From: Pantoea phytobeneficialis
Lineage (GTDB): Bacteria > Pseudomonadota > Gammaproteobacteria > Enterobacterales > Enterobacteriaceae
Assembly: GCF_009728735.1 (NCBI RefSeq)
Contig: NZ_CP024636.1
Location: forward strand, 2,791,670 to 2,855,669
Direction: 5' to 3'
Length of the DNA stretch: 64,000 nt
The position numbers and the translations under genes were made by a program. Below are positions 12,621 through 22,275 of the stretch, in pieces; the stretch's first letter is position 1, and each line of letters starts with the position of its first letter. The notes under the pieces are model-generated. The model did no database searches. It worked only from the letters and a program-made list of their open reading frames with translations, and had not been told where the DNA came from.

Positions 12621-13292
12621 ATGTACTACCCGATTAACGAAATGTTCCAGACACTACAGGGCGAAGGTTTTTACACGGGCGTTCCGGCGCTGTTCATCCG
12701 TTTGCAGGGATGTCCGGTCGGCTGTAGCTGGTGTGATACCAAACATACCTGGGATAAGCTGGCAGATCGGGAGACCTCGCTTGGTGACATTCTGGTCAAA
12801 ACAGTGGAAAGCGACGCCTGGGGCAACGCTGACCCGGCGATGCTGCTGGAGACGATTCAGCGCCAGGGTTGGACGGCACGCCACATTGTGATCACCGGTG
12901 GTGAACCGGCCATCTACGATTTACGCCCACTGACCAGCGCACTGGAAGCAGCGGGCTTTGCCTGCCAGATTGAAACCAGTGGTACCCATGAAATTCGTTG
13001 TTCCGACGCTACCTGGGTGACGGTTTCACCTAAGGTGAATATGCGCGGGGGCTATGATGTGCTGCCGCAGGCGATGCAGCGGGCTGATGAAATTAAACAT
13101 CCGGTGGCGCGCGTGCGGGATATTGAAGCGCTGGATGCGCTGCTGGCGGGATTGCATGACGAGAAACCGCGTATTATCGCGTTACAGCCGATCAGCCGGG
13201 GTGATGCGGCGACCAAACTGTGCATTGAAACCTGCATCGCCCGTAACTGGCGTTTGTCGATGCAGACTCACAAATATCTCAATATTGCCTGA
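12621..13292 (+). CDS. queE: 7-carboxy-7-deazaguanine synthase (radical SAM)
   Basis: 223 residues. The radical SAM cluster motif is CPVGCSWCDTKHTWD (CxxxCxxC), preceded by FQTLQGEGFYTG typical of QueE; ITGGEPAIYD is the SAM-binding GGE motif. It converts 6-carboxytetrahydropterin to 7-carboxy-7-deazaguanine in the queuosine pathway. The preceding pathway enzyme, QueD, lies just downstream in convergent orientation, so the pair is linked by neighbourhood but not by operon. Confidence 0.96.
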   Translation: MYYPINEMFQTLQGEGFYTGVPALFIRLQGCPVGCSWCDTKHTWDKLADRETSLGDILVKTVESDAWGNADPAMLLETIQRQGWTARHIVITGGEPAIYDLRPLTSALEAAGFACQIETSGTHEIRCSDATWVTVSPKVNMRGGYDVLPQAMQRADEIKHPVARVRDIEALDALLAGLHDEKPRIIALQPISRGDAATKLCIETCIARNWRLSMQTHKYLNIA

Positions 13293-13300
13293 TGACACCC

Positions 13301-13372
13301 GTAGCGGCGCGATTTATCGCGCATCTTTGGGCCGCAGCGCCAATGCAAAAGCGCGATAAATCGCGCCGCTAC
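13301..13372. repeat. REP-like palindrome pair, copy B
   Basis: Two perfect 22-base inverted arms: the left contains TAGCGGCGCGATTTATCGCG (13302-13321), the right its exact reverse complement (13351-13372 overall). A 28-base spacer lies between them. Each arm is itself a small hairpin, so alternative folds are possible. It fills almost the whole queE/queD convergent gap. Confidence 0.88.
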
Positions 13373-13377
13373 GATTT

Positions 13378-13737
13378 CTAGCCGCGATAGACACAACCTG
13401 CGGTGCAGGTTTCTTTGATCATCACAGCGCTCAATTCTGGCAGAATCGGTTTCATCTCATCCCAAATCCATTTTGCCAGCACTTCACTGGTGGGATTCTC
13501 CAGACCGGGAATGTCATTCAGATAGTGATGATCGAGGCGATCATAGAGCGGTGCAAAGGCCGCTTTCAATTCTGCAAAATCCATAACCCAACCGGTATAA
13601 GCATCCACTTCCCCGGTAATTTCCAGCCGCACCAGAAAGGAGTGGCCGTGCAAACGACCGCATTTATGCCCCTCAGGTACATGAGGTAAGCGGTGCGCCG
13701 CTTCAAACTGGAACTCTTTAAACAACGTGGTAGACAT
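13378..13737 (-). CDS. queD: 6-carboxy-5,6,7,8-tetrahydropterin synthase
   Basis: 119 residues, the usual length of the bacterial 6-pyruvoyl-tetrahydropterin synthase family. Zinc-binding histidines are in [20 protein letters not shown] followed by HGHSF; the catalytic cysteine is in the same stretch, and a conserved glutamate lies near the C-terminus ([12 protein letters not shown]). It makes 6-carboxytetrahydropterin from dihydroneopterin triphosphate, the first committed step to queuosine. In E. coli queD also lies next to the cysJIH operon, divergently, as here. Confidence 0.96.
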   Translation of the reverse strand: MSTTLFKEFQFEAAHRLPHVPEGHKCGRLHGHSFLVRLEITGEVDAYTGWVMDFAELKAAFAPLYDRLDHHYLNDIPGLENPTSEVLAKWIWDEMKPILPELSAVMIKETCTAGCVYRG

Positions 13738-14032
13738 AATGGCCTCAACATAAAATCCGCTGAAGTCTACCTGAAATACAGATTTTTAGCACCCGTTACC
13801 GCTGAACAGGGCATTTTACGCACTCAGCCTGATGAAACGATAAATTAACTCGTTGAATATAAATTGCTTTATTTACCACTTTTGCTGGTTAGCATTACCC
13901 GAAAAACCACTTAGTCATTTTGGTTATTTATTATGTCGAAGCTTTATTTAATCGTTAATATACGGGCCGGTAACCTATTCACTCTTCCGCCATTTTACGG
14001 TCCGGACTTCTGATACTGGAATTTTTAACGCG
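13738..14032. other. queD-cysJ divergent intergenic region (cysJIH control region)
   Basis: 295 bases, AT-rich from about 13840 to 13960. TAATAT at 13956-13961 is a possible cysJ -10 element; no good -35 is visible at the right distance, which would fit an activator-dependent promoter. CysB control is expected from E. coli knowledge, but CysB sites are too degenerate to place by eye. Confidence 0.4.
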
Positions 14033-15838
14033 ATGACGACTCAGGCACCCCCAGGTTCACTGCTGCCGCTAACCCCGGAGCAACTCGCGCGCTTACAGGC
14101 AGCGACTACCGATTTCTCTACCACCCAAATGGCATGGCTTTCGGGTTATTTCTGGGGCATGGTCAACCAGACGCCTGGTGCCGTTGCCACACCGGCACCG
14201 GTGCAGGCCGAGGCGCCGACCATCCTGTTGATCTCCGCATCGCAAACCGGCAATGCCCGTCGCCTGGCGGAACATCTGCGTGATGACCTGCTGGCGGCAA
14301 AACTGAACGTCAATCTGGTCAATGCCGGTGACTACAAATTTAAACAAATCGGCCAGGAAAAACTGCTGGTGGTGGTGACCTCCACCCAGGGCGAAGGTGA
14401 GCCACCTGAAGAAGCAGTGGCGTTACATAAATTCCTGATGTCGAAAAAAGCGCCGACCCTGAACGGCGCCGCCTTTGCCGTATTCGGCCTGGGCGACACC
14501 TCCTACGAATTCTTCAGCAAAGCCGGTAAGGATTTCGACAGCCGTCTGGCTGAACTGGGCGCAGAACGTTTGCTGGATCGCGTCGATGCCGATGTGGAAT
14601 ATGCGGAGCAGGCAAGCGCCTGGCGTAAGCAGCTCACCGACATCCTCAAAGCGCGAGTGCCGAGCGAAGCGCCAGCCGTGGCAGCAGTAACCGCTGCGGG
14701 TAGCATTAATGAAATCCACAGCAGCCCCTACAGCAAAGAAGCTCCGCTGACTGCCAGCTTTGCCGTAAACCAGAAAATTACTGGCCGTGATTCCGATAAA
14801 GATGTACGTCATATCGAAATCGATCTCGGTGATTCCGGTCTGCGTTACCAGCCGGGCGATGCCCTCGGTGTCTGGTTTGAAAACGATCCGGCGCTGGTTA
14901 AAGAGTTGCTGGAATTGTTATGGCTGAAAGGCGATGAGCCGGTGACGATCCACGGTGAGACCTTGCCGCTGGCGGAGGCACTGCAACGTCATTTTGAGCT
15001 GACGGTTAATACACCGCAGATCGTTGAACACTACGCCGCGTTGTCACGTAACGACGCGCTGCTGGCGCTGGTTGGTGATAAGCCGAAACTCCAGCACTAC
15101 GCACAGAGCCTGCCGATTGTCGATATGGTGCGTCAGGCTCCGACTGAATTGAATGCAGAACAGTTGACCAGCCTGTTACGTCCTTTGACGCCACGCCTCT
15201 ACTCCATCGCCTCTTCGCAGGCAGAGAACGAGACTGAAGTGCATATCACGGTGGGTGCGGTGCGCTACGAGATTGAGGGGCGTCAGCGTGGTGGCGGTGC
15301 TTCCACCTGGCTGGCGGATCGTCTGGAAGAAGACAGTGACATCCGGGTATTTATCGAACATAACGATAACTTCCGTCTGCCTGCCAACCCGGAAACCCCG
15401 GTGATTATGATCGGTCCGGGCACCGGTATTGCGCCGTTCCGCGCTTTTATGCAGCAGCGCGATAATGAGGGTGCAGGCGGTAAAAACTGGTTGTTCTTCG
15501 GCAACCCACACTTCACCGACGATTTCCTGTATCAGGTTGAATGGCAGAAGTATGTCAAAGACGGCTTGCTGACCAATATCGACCTTGCCTGGTCGCGCGA
15601 TCAGGCGGAGAAGATTTACGTACAAGATAAGATCCGCGCTAAAGGTGCGGAAGTGTGGCGCTGGATCGAAGAGGGCGCACACCTTTACGTCTGCGGCGAC
15701 GCCAATCGCATGGCGAAAGACGTTGAGCAGGCATTACTGGATGTGGTGGTCGAGCACGGTGCAATGGATCGTGAAACGGCTGACGAGTTTTTAAGTGAGC
15801 TGCGCATTGAGCGCCGTTATCAGCGAGACGTTTACTAA
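14033..15838 (+). CDS. cysJ: Sulfite reductase (NADPH) flavoprotein alpha subunit
   Basis: 601 residues. An N-terminal flavodoxin domain (about 65-205; [39 protein letters not shown]) binds FMN; the FAD domain has RLYSIASSQ and [10 protein letters not shown]; the NADPH domain has [17 protein letters not shown] and a C-terminal RYQRDVY. It moves electrons from NADPH to the CysI hemoprotein for the six-electron reduction of sulfite to sulfide. Its stop codon TAA overlaps the ATG of cysI by one base, so translation is probably coupled. Confidence 0.98.
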   Translation: MTTQAPPGSLLPLTPEQLARLQAATTDFSTTQMAWLSGYFWGMVNQTPGAVATPAPVQAEAPTILLISASQTGNARRLAEHLRDDLLAAKLNVNLVNAGDYKFKQIGQEKLLVVVTSTQGEGEPPEEAVALHKFLMSKKAPTLNGAAFAVFGLGDTSYEFFSKAGKDFDSRLAELGAERLLDRVDADVEYAEQASAWRKQLTDILKARVPSEAPAVAAVTAAGSINEIHSSPYSKEAPLTASFAVNQKITGRDSDKDVRHIEIDLGDSGLRYQPGDALGVWFENDPALVKELLELLWLKGDEPVTIHGETLPLAEALQRHFELTVNTPQIVEHYAALSRNDALLALVGDKPKLQHYAQSLPIVDMVRQAPTELNAEQLTSLLRPLTPRLYSIASSQAENETEVHITVGAVRYEIEGRQRGGGASTWLADRLEEDSDIRVFIEHNDNFRLPANPETPVIMIGPGTGIAPFRAFMQQRDNEGAGGKNWLFFGNPHFTDDFLYQVEWQKYVKDGLLTNIDLAWSRDQAEKIYVQDKIRAKGAEVWRWIEEGAHLYVCGDANRMAKDVEQALLDVVVEHGAMDRETADEFLSELRIERRYQRDVY

Positions 15839-17562
15839 TGAGTGAAAAACACCCTGGACCGCTGGTCGTTGAAGGCAAGCTTGTTGACGCCGAGCGTCTG
15901 AAAAAACAAAGCAACTATCTGCGCGGCACCATTCTCGAAGATCTCGACGATGGCCTGACCGGTGGCTTTAACGGCGATAACTTCCTGCTGATCCGTTTCC
16001 ACGGCATGTACCAGCAGGATGATCGTGATATCCGTGCGGAACGTGCGGCGCAGAAACTCGAACCGCGTCATGCCATGATGCTGCGCTGCCGCCTGCCGGG
16101 CGGCATCATCACGCCAACCCAGTGGCTGGCGATTGATAAGTTTGCCACCGAAAAAACCATTTATGGCAGCATCCGCCTGACCAACCGCCAGACGTTCCAG
16201 TTCCACGGCATTCTGAAGAAGAACGTGAAACCGACGCATCAGATGCTGCATGAAGTGGGTCTCGATGCGTTAGCAACGGCCAACGACGTAAACCGTAACG
16301 TGCTCTGTACCTCGAACCCGGTGGAGTCGGCGCTGCATCAGGAAGCTTACGAGTGGGCGAAAAAACTGTCGGAGCATCTGCTGCCGAAAACGCGCGCCTA
16401 TGCTGAGATCTGGTGGGATCAGGAGAAGGTTGCCACCACCGATGAGGAGCCGATCCTCGGTGAAACTTACCTACCACGTAAGTTCAAAACCACGGTGGTG
16501 ATCCCGCCGCATAACGACGTGGATCTGCACGCTAACGATCTCAACTTCATCGCCATCGCCGAGAAGGGCAAACTGGTGGGCTTTAACCTGCTGGTGGGCG
16601 GTGGCCTGTCGATCGATCACGGTAACAAAGCCACCTATGCGCGCACCGCCAGCGAGTTTGGTTTCCTGCCGGTGGAGAAGATCCTTGATGTCGCGGCGGC
16701 GGTGGTGACCACCCAGCGTGACTGGGGCAATCGTACCGATCGTAAAAACGCCAAAACCAAATACACGCTGGAGCGCGTGGGCGTGGAAACCTTTAAAGCT
16801 GAAGTGGAAAAACGTGCCGGTATCACTTTCGGTCCGACGCGTCCGTACGAATTCACTAGCCGTGGCGATCGTATTGGCTGGATCAAAGGCGTCGATAAGA
16901 AGTGGCACCTGACGCTGTTTATTGAAAACGGCCGTCTGCTGGATTATCCGGGCCGTCCACTGAAGCGCGGCATTGCCGAAATCGCCAAAGTACATCAGGG
17001 CGATTTCCGCCTCACCGCTAACCAAAACCTGATTGTGGCGGGCGTGCCGGAGAAACAGAAAGCGCAGATTGAAGCCATTGCTCGTGAACACGGTTTGATG
17101 GAGCAGGTGACGCCGCAGCGTGAAAACTCGATGGCCTGTGTATCTTTCCCAACTTGTCCGCTGGCGATGGCTGAAGCCGAGCGTTTCCTGCCTTCATTTG
17201 TGACCAGGGTCGAAGAGATCATGCACGGCCACGGCGTGGGTGATGAGCACATAGTGTTACGCGTTACCGGTTGTCCTAACGGCTGTGGCCGTGCCATGCT
17301 GGCCGAAATCGGTCTGGTGGGTAAAGCACCAGGTCGTTACAACCTGCATATTGGCGGCAACCGCATCGGCACCCGTATTCCGCGCATGTATCGAGAGAAC
17401 ATCACCGAAGGGGAGATCCTCGCCAGCATTGATGAGCTGGTTGGACGCTGGGCGAAAGAGCGTAACGGTGAAGAAGGTTTTGGCGACTTCGTGATTCGCG
17501 CGGGCATCGTGAAGCCAGTGGTTGACCCCGCCCGTGATTTTTGGGACCCGGAGGCAGTATGA
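15838..17562 (+). CDS. cysI: Sulfite reductase (NADPH) hemoprotein beta subunit
   Basis: 574 residues. The duplicated ferredoxin-like and sulfite reductase domains are present. The 4Fe-4S/siroheme cysteines are in [19 protein letters not shown] and [17 protein letters not shown], the standard C-x5-C...C-x3-C pattern. Siroheme-binding residues lie in the LRCRLPGG and [11 protein letters not shown] stretches. It carries out sulfite reduction with electrons from CysJ. Its siroheme is made by CysG, encoded about 2.4 kb downstream at the head of the cysGDNC operon. It overlaps cysJ by one base and cysH by four. Confidence 0.98.
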   Translation: MSEKHPGPLVVEGKLVDAERLKKQSNYLRGTILEDLDDGLTGGFNGDNFLLIRFHGMYQQDDRDIRAERAAQKLEPRHAMMLRCRLPGGIITPTQWLAIDKFATEKTIYGSIRLTNRQTFQFHGILKKNVKPTHQMLHEVGLDALATANDVNRNVLCTSNPVESALHQEAYEWAKKLSEHLLPKTRAYAEIWWDQEKVATTDEEPILGETYLPRKFKTTVVIPPHNDVDLHANDLNFIAIAEKGKLVGFNLLVGGGLSIDHGNKATYARTASEFGFLPVEKILDVAAAVVTTQRDWGNRTDRKNAKTKYTLERVGVETFKAEVEKRAGITFGPTRPYEFTSRGDRIGWIKGVDKKWHLTLFIENGRLLDYPGRPLKRGIAEIAKVHQGDFRLTANQNLIVAGVPEKQKAQIEAIAREHGLMEQVTPQRENSMACVSFPTCPLAMAEAERFLPSFVTRVEEIMHGHGVGDEHIVLRVTGCPNGCGRAMLAEIGLVGKAPGRYNLHIGGNRIGTRIPRMYRENITEGEILASIDELVGRWAKERNGEEGFGDFVIRAGIVKPVVDPARDFWDPEAV

Positions 17563-18293
17563 CGGTACTCGATCTCGCAGCACTGAATGATTTACCCAAA
17601 ATTGATCGTGTGATGGCGCTGGCGGAAACCAACGCGCAGCTGGAAAAACAATCGGCAGAAGAGCGTCTGGGCTGGGCACTGAAGCAGTTGCCTGGCGCGT
17701 TTGTGCTGTCCTCCAGCTTTGGTATTCAGGCGGCGGTGTTGCTGCATATGGTGACGCAACAACAGCCGGATATTCCGGTGATCCTCACGGATACCGGTTA
17801 TCTGTTCCCGGAAACCTATCGCTTTATCGATGAGCTGACCGATAAGCTCAACCTGAATCTCCAGGTGTTCCGTGCGGAAACCTCACCGGCCTGGCAGGAA
17901 GCACGTTACGGCAAGTTGTGGGAGCAGGGCGTCGAAGGGATCGAGAAATACAACCAAATCAACAAAGTGGAACCGATGAACCGCGCGCTGGAAACGTTAG
18001 GAGCGCAAACCTGGTTTGCGGGTCTGCGGCGCGATCAGTCCGGCAGCCGCGCGCATTTGCCGGTGCTGGCGATTCAGCGTGGCGTATTTAAAGTGCTGCC
18101 GATTATCGACTGGGATAACCGCCAGGTACATCAGTACCTGAAACAGCATGGCCTGAAATACCATCCATTGTGGGACGAAGGCTATCTGTCTGTCGGAGAT
18201 ACGCATACCACCAAGAAGTGGGAGCCGGGGATGGCGGAAGAGGAAACACGTTTCTTTGGGCTGAAGCGCGAGTGCGGCCTTCACGAAGGTTAA
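17559..18293 (+). CDS. cysH: Phosphoadenosine phosphosulfate (PAPS) reductase
   Basis: 244 residues from the ATG that overlaps the cysI stop codon (ATGA); this start aligns with the E. coli protein, while an upstream in-frame start would add six unlike residues. Conserved motifs: [15 protein letters not shown] (modified P-loop), [26 protein letters not shown] and the C-terminal KRECGLHEG with the single catalytic cysteine. No second cysteine pair is seen, so it is the thioredoxin-dependent PAPS type. It reduces PAPS to sulfite, the substrate of CysJI. Confidence 0.97.
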   Translation: MTVLDLAALNDLPKIDRVMALAETNAQLEKQSAEERLGWALKQLPGAFVLSSSFGIQAAVLLHMVTQQQPDIPVILTDTGYLFPETYRFIDELTDKLNLNLQVFRAETSPAWQEARYGKLWEQGVEGIEKYNQINKVEPMNRALETLGAQTWFAGLRRDQSGSRAHLPVLAIQRGVFKVLPIIDWDNRQVHQYLKQHGLKYHPLWDEGYLSVGDTHTTKKWEPGMAEEETRFFGLKRECGLHEG

Positions 18294-18303
18294 TCTTCTC
18301 ACC

Positions 18304-18361
18304 GTAGCGGCGCGATTTATCGCGCGGTGTTTAAAAGACGCGCGATTTATCGCGCCGCTAC
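18304..18361. repeat. REP-like palindrome pair, copy C
   Basis: Left arm contains TAGCGGCGCGATTTATCGCG (18305-18324). The right arm (18340-18361) is GCGCGATTTATCGCGCCGCT plus AC, a reverse complement of the left except that the hairpin loop reads TTTAT in the same orientation. The spacer is only 14 bases, half that of copy B. It lies in the convergent cysH / YciI-like gene gap. Confidence 0.87.
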
Positions 18362-18371
18362 GGTTCAGTGA

Positions 18372-18656
18372 TTAAATTCCAGTTAATGCCGCAAATGCCT
18401 CACTGGCACGCGTCACATTCACCTTGGTTACGTCGTAATTCGCCACCGCGACAAAGGGGTCTTCCGCCAGGATCGCATCCAACTCAGCACGTTCCATATC
18501 CTTCACCAGCACCATGCCGCCGGTACGCGGATCTTTACGTCCAGCCGCAATAAACGCGCCGCTGGCGAAATAGCGATCCAGCCACTCAATATGTGGCGCG
18601 AGCAGCGTTTCCACTTCGGCCACCGGGCGGAAATAGTTCAGATAAACCACGTACAT
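18372..18656 (-). CDS. YciI-like family protein
   Basis: A 94-residue protein with the YciI-type ferredoxin-like fold pattern: MYVVYLNYFRPVAEVE, an HIEWLDRYFASGAFIAAG helix-strand, and AILAEDPFVAVANYDV near the end. Family members often keep a His-Asp pair for an unproven catalytic role; here the histidine of PHIEWLDR is present and EDPF carries the acid. It starts 9 bases after the iap stop codon on the same strand, so iap and this gene probably form an operon. No specific function can be assigned. Confidence 0.8.
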   Translation of the reverse strand: MYVVYLNYFRPVAEVETLLAPHIEWLDRYFASGAFIAAGRKDPRTGGMVLVKDMERAELDAILAEDPFVAVANYDVTKVNVTRASEAFAALTGI

Positions 18657-18665
18657 ATCAGATCC

Positions 18666-19685
18666 TCAGGTTGTTGGATTCGCCAGCTCGGTGAGCAGTG
18701 GCAACAGAATTTTCACGCTATCACGCGTGCGTTGCGTGATACGCCCCGGTAGCCAGTGGTCGAGATAGTTCAAACTATCACGTTCGGTTTGGTGGCGTAC
18801 GCTGCCATCCGGGAAGTGGCGGCTGCGTGCGCGCTGCTGTTGGCCATCTTTATTACCCAGCGCCCAGTTGCTGGCCGTCACGTCCAGCAGCGGCAACCCG
18901 GCTTTATCGAAGGGATTCACACCCGGATAATCCCGTGCGGTTAAGGTATGGGTCACAGCAGATATCCCCAGACGGTGCGCCAGTTGCACGGCACGGCCGC
19001 TGGTTTGCTTACGCACGGCGGAGGGGGTATTGATCCCGCTATTAAAGTAGAGATGATCACCCACGATCAAACTGTTCAGATCAATCACCAACAGGGTGTT
19101 TTTCTTCTCTTTGGCATCCATACGCGACAGATAATCATCCATCCCGTGCAGCCCGGTTTCACCGGCACTCAGCGCCACAAAGCGCACGCCATAATGCAAC
19201 GGCGTTTTGCTTAACTGTTGCGCCAGCTCCAGCATTACGCCAAGGCCGGAGGCGTTGTCATCCACGCCCTGTAAACGCAGACCGCCAAGGTTGTTGTCGG
19301 TTTCACGGCTGCTGAGTGGCGTCCAGGTATCAAGATGCGCCACGATCAGGATCTCCTGTGGCGCGCTACCGGCACGCGCGGCGATCACTGAAGTGGCAGT
19401 GACTTTGTGCCAGCGCATCTGACCCTGTTTTTCGCGCCAGTTATAACCGGTATTAAACTGACGGGTATTGCTCTGATAACCTAGCTGAGTGAACTGCTGA
19501 CGCAGGTAATCCGCCGTCATCAGCTCTGCCGGGCTACCACTCATCCGGCCTGGAAAATAGGTTGCGATATGGCGCAATTGTTGTTCGGCAAACTGCCCGG
19601 GTACGCTGTCTGTGGCCTGAGCAAGGAGAGGAAAACCGCCCGCTATCACTGCTGCCAGCAGGGCGCGGCGGAGGGTGACAAACAT
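18666..19685 (-). CDS. iap: Alkaline phosphatase isozyme conversion aminopeptidase
   Basis: 339 residues with a Sec signal peptide (RRALLAAVIAGGFPLLAQA, cleavage about residue 24), so periplasmic. It is a zinc-dependent M28 peptidase: VAHLDTW, GVDDNASGLGVMLELA (metal-binding aspartate), ALSAGETGLHGMD (catalytic and metal-binding acids). In E. coli it trims the N-terminal arginine of alkaline phosphatase. In E. coli K-12 iap borders the CRISPR array and cas genes; here no repeat-spacer array or cas gene lies between cysH and iap. Confidence 0.9.
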   Translation of the reverse strand: MFVTLRRALLAAVIAGGFPLLAQATDSVPGQFAEQQLRHIATYFPGRMSGSPAELMTADYLRQQFTQLGYQSNTRQFNTGYNWREKQGQMRWHKVTATSVIAARAGSAPQEILIVAHLDTWTPLSSRETDNNLGGLRLQGVDDNASGLGVMLELAQQLSKTPLHYGVRFVALSAGETGLHGMDDYLSRMDAKEKKNTLLVIDLNSLIVGDHLYFNSGINTPSAVRKQTSGRAVQLAHRLGISAVTHTLTARDYPGVNPFDKAGLPLLDVTASNWALGNKDGQQQRARSRHFPDGSVRHQTERDSLNYLDHWLPGRITQRTRDSVKILLPLLTELANPTT

Positions 19686-19931
19686 AATGTGTCCTTTTCT
19701 GACATCCCGTCATGCTAAAAAAAATCTGCTTTAGTATGAAACTGTGACCGGTATTACACAATTTGAATTGCTCCGAAACGCCAGCAATATCATTTGCTAA
19801 GCACAAAATGTTCTCAACAATCCCGGCCCGTTATTCCATTCGGTAACTACTCATTCCAATTCGTAATTTCATCTGCCAGAAGGCAGGGACGTATAGTCGC
19901 GTTAACTTATTGTAAAACTGACAAGGTTAAC

Positions 19932-21347
19932 GTGGATTATCTGCCTCTTTTTGCCGATCTCAAAAACCGTCCGGTGCTGGTTGTCGGCGGTGGCGACATT
20001 GCTGCGCGCAAAATCGAGCTGCTGCGACGCACCGGGGCACGCGTGCTGGTCGCTGCGCGTGAGCTGGGCCATGAGTTGCAGGCGCTGCATGAGATTGCGG
20101 CGATTGAGTGGATTGCACAGACCTTTGATGAGGCGCAGTTGGATGGCGTGTTTCTGGTGATTGCCGCCACCGATGACAACGCCCTCAACAGCCAGGTATT
20201 TGAAGCAGCCAATGCGCGTCACAAGCTGGTGAACGTGGTGGACGACCAGCCGAAATGCAGCTTTATCTTTCCCTCGATTGTCGATCGTTCGCCGCTGGTG
20301 GTGGCGATCTCCTCCAGTGGCACCGCGCCGGTGTTGGCTCGCCTGCTGCGCGAAAAAATTGAAGCGCTGCTGCCGGCCAACCTTGGGCAAATGGCCGAGG
20401 TTGCCGGGCAATGGCGTGACAAAGTGAAACAGCGTTACCGTCAGATGTCAGAACGCCGCCGTTTCTGGGAACGAGCCTTTAACGGCCTGTTTGCCAGCCA
20501 GATGGCAGCGGGTAACGTCAATGAAGCGCGTCGCACCCTGGATCGCGAGCTGGAAAACGACAGTGACAATCAGGGCGAAATTACCCTGGTGGGTGCAGGC
20601 CCTGGCGACAGTGGTTTGCTGACGCTGCGTGGCTTGCAGGTCATGCAACTGGCCGATGTGGTGCTGTATGACCATCTGGTCAGTGACGAGGTGCTGGAAC
20701 TGGTGCGTCGTGATGCTGACCGGATTTGTGTTGGCAAACGCGCCGGTGCTCATTCTGTCCCACAGGAAGAGACGAATCGCCTGCTGGTGCAACTGGCGCA
20801 GCAAGGTAAACGCGTGGTGCGCCTGAAAGGTGGCGATCCCTTTATTTTTGGCCGTGGCGGCGAAGAGTTACAGGCCGCCAAAGCTGCCGGTATCCCGTTT
20901 CAGGTGGTGCCGGGTATTACCGCAGCCGCAGGCGCAACTGCCTATGCCGGTATCCCTTTAACTCACCGTGACCATGCGCAAAGCGTGATGTTTATTACCG
21001 GTCAGTGCCGCGCAGACAGCAACGGCATCGACTGGCCGTCACTGGCACGCGCACGTCAGACGCTGGCGATCTATATGGGCACGGTGAAGGCGGCGGAAAT
21101 AGCCACCGGACTGATAGAACATGGGCGCGATCCGGCGACACCTGTCGCGGTGATTGGTCGCGGTACGCGTCAGGATCAACAGGTGCTGACCGGCACCTTA
21201 GACCAGTTGGAGGCGCTGGCCGCCGTCGCGCCGACGCCAGCCTTGCTGGTGATTGGTGAAGTTGTGAATTTGCACGGGCAACTCGCCTGGTTTCAACATT
21301 CAGCACAGCAGGGGACTCGCGAGTCCGCCGTTGTCAATTTGGCTTGA
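19932..21347 (+). CDS. cysG: Siroheme synthase (multifunctional CysG)
   Basis: 471 residues from a GTG start at 19932 (AAGG lies 6 bases upstream; [12 protein letters not shown] matches the family start). Upstream codons are open to 19794 but not family-like. The N-terminal half is precorrin-2 dehydrogenase/ferrochelatase ([29 protein letters not shown]); the C-terminal half is uroporphyrinogen-III methyltransferase ([53 protein letters not shown]). It makes siroheme for CysI. Placement just ahead of cysDNC, 9 bases from cysD, shows a sulfur-dedicated copy; in E. coli cysG sits with nirBD elsewhere. Confidence 0.96.
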   Translation: MDYLPLFADLKNRPVLVVGGGDIAARKIELLRRTGARVLVAARELGHELQALHEIAAIEWIAQTFDEAQLDGVFLVIAATDDNALNSQVFEAANARHKLVNVVDDQPKCSFIFPSIVDRSPLVVAISSSGTAPVLARLLREKIEALLPANLGQMAEVAGQWRDKVKQRYRQMSERRRFWERAFNGLFASQMAAGNVNEARRTLDRELENDSDNQGEITLVGAGPGDSGLLTLRGLQVMQLADVVLYDHLVSDEVLELVRRDADRICVGKRAGAHSVPQEETNRLLVQLAQQGKRVVRLKGGDPFIFGRGGEELQAAKAAGIPFQVVPGITAAAGATAYAGIPLTHRDHAQSVMFITGQCRADSNGIDWPSLARARQTLAIYMGTVKAAEIATGLIEHGRDPATPVAVIGRGTRQDQQVLTGTLDQLEALAAVAPTPALLVIGEVVNLHGQLAWFQHSAQQGTRESAVVNLA

Positions 21348-21356
21348 GGAAAAATT

Positions 21357-22265
21357 ATGGACCAAAACCGACTCACTCATCTGCGCCAACTGGAGGCAGA
21401 GAGTATCCATATCATCCGCGAGGTGGCGGCCGAGTTCAGTAATCCGGTGATGATGTACTCCATCGGCAAAGACTCCTCGGTGATGCTGCATCTGGCGCGT
21501 AAAGCCTTCTATCCGGGTACGCTGCCATTTCCGCTGCTGCATGTTGATACCGGCTGGAAATTTCGCGAAATGTACGAGTTTCGCGATCGCACCGTCAAGG
21601 CGATGGGTGCAGAACTGCTGGTGCACCGTAACCCGGAAGGGGTCGCTATGGGCATCAACCCGTTTGTGCATGGCAGCGCTAAGCACACCGACATCATGAA
21701 AACCGAGGGCCTGAAGCAGGCGCTGAATAAATATGGCTTCGATGCGGCCTTTGGTGGCGCGCGTCGCGATGAGGAGAAATCCCGCGCCAAAGAACGTATC
21801 TATTCGTTTCGCGACCGCTTCCACCGTTGGGATCCGAAAAACCAGCGCCCGGAGCTGTGGCACAACTACAACGGCCAGATTAACAAAGGTGAGAGCATCC
21901 GCGTGTTCCCGCTTTCCAACTGGACCGAACTGGATATCTGGCAGTACATCTTCCTCGAAAACATCGAGATTGTGCCACTGTATCTCGCGGCACCACGTCC
22001 GGTACTGGAGCGCGATGGCATGTTGATGATGGTGGATGATGACCGCATCGACCTGCAACCGGGCGAAGTAATCAAACAGCGTATGGTGCGTTTCCGTACC
22101 CTCGGCTGCTGGCCGCTGACCGGTGCGGTGGAGTCCGAAGCACAAACGTTGCCGGAAATTATTGAAGAGATGCTGGTCTCCACTACCAGCGAACGCCAGG
22201 GCCGTGTGATTGACCGCGACCAGGCCGGTTCGATGGAACTGAAGAAACGTCAGGGTTATTTCTAA
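21357..22265 (+). CDS. cysD: Sulfate adenylyltransferase subunit 2
   Basis: 302 residues, standard length. It is a PP-loop ATP pyrophosphatase-type protein: [19 protein letters not shown] is the SxGKDS motif. Other conserved parts are [30 protein letters not shown] and the C-terminal KKRQGYF. With CysN it makes adenosine 5'-phosphosulfate from ATP and sulfate. RBS GAGGAAAA is 6 bases before the ATG. It is the second gene of cysGDNC. Confidence 0.98.
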   Translation: MDQNRLTHLRQLEAESIHIIREVAAEFSNPVMMYSIGKDSSVMLHLARKAFYPGTLPFPLLHVDTGWKFREMYEFRDRTVKAMGAELLVHRNPEGVAMGINPFVHGSAKHTDIMKTEGLKQALNKYGFDAAFGGARRDEEKSRAKERIYSFRDRFHRWDPKNQRPELWHNYNGQINKGESIRVFPLSNWTELDIWQYIFLENIEIVPLYLAAPRPVLERDGMLMMVDDDRIDLQPGEVIKQRMVRFRTLGCWPLTGAVESEAQTLPEIIEEMLVSTTSERQGRVIDRDQAGSMELKKRQGYF

Positions 22266-22275
22266 GGAGACGCAG

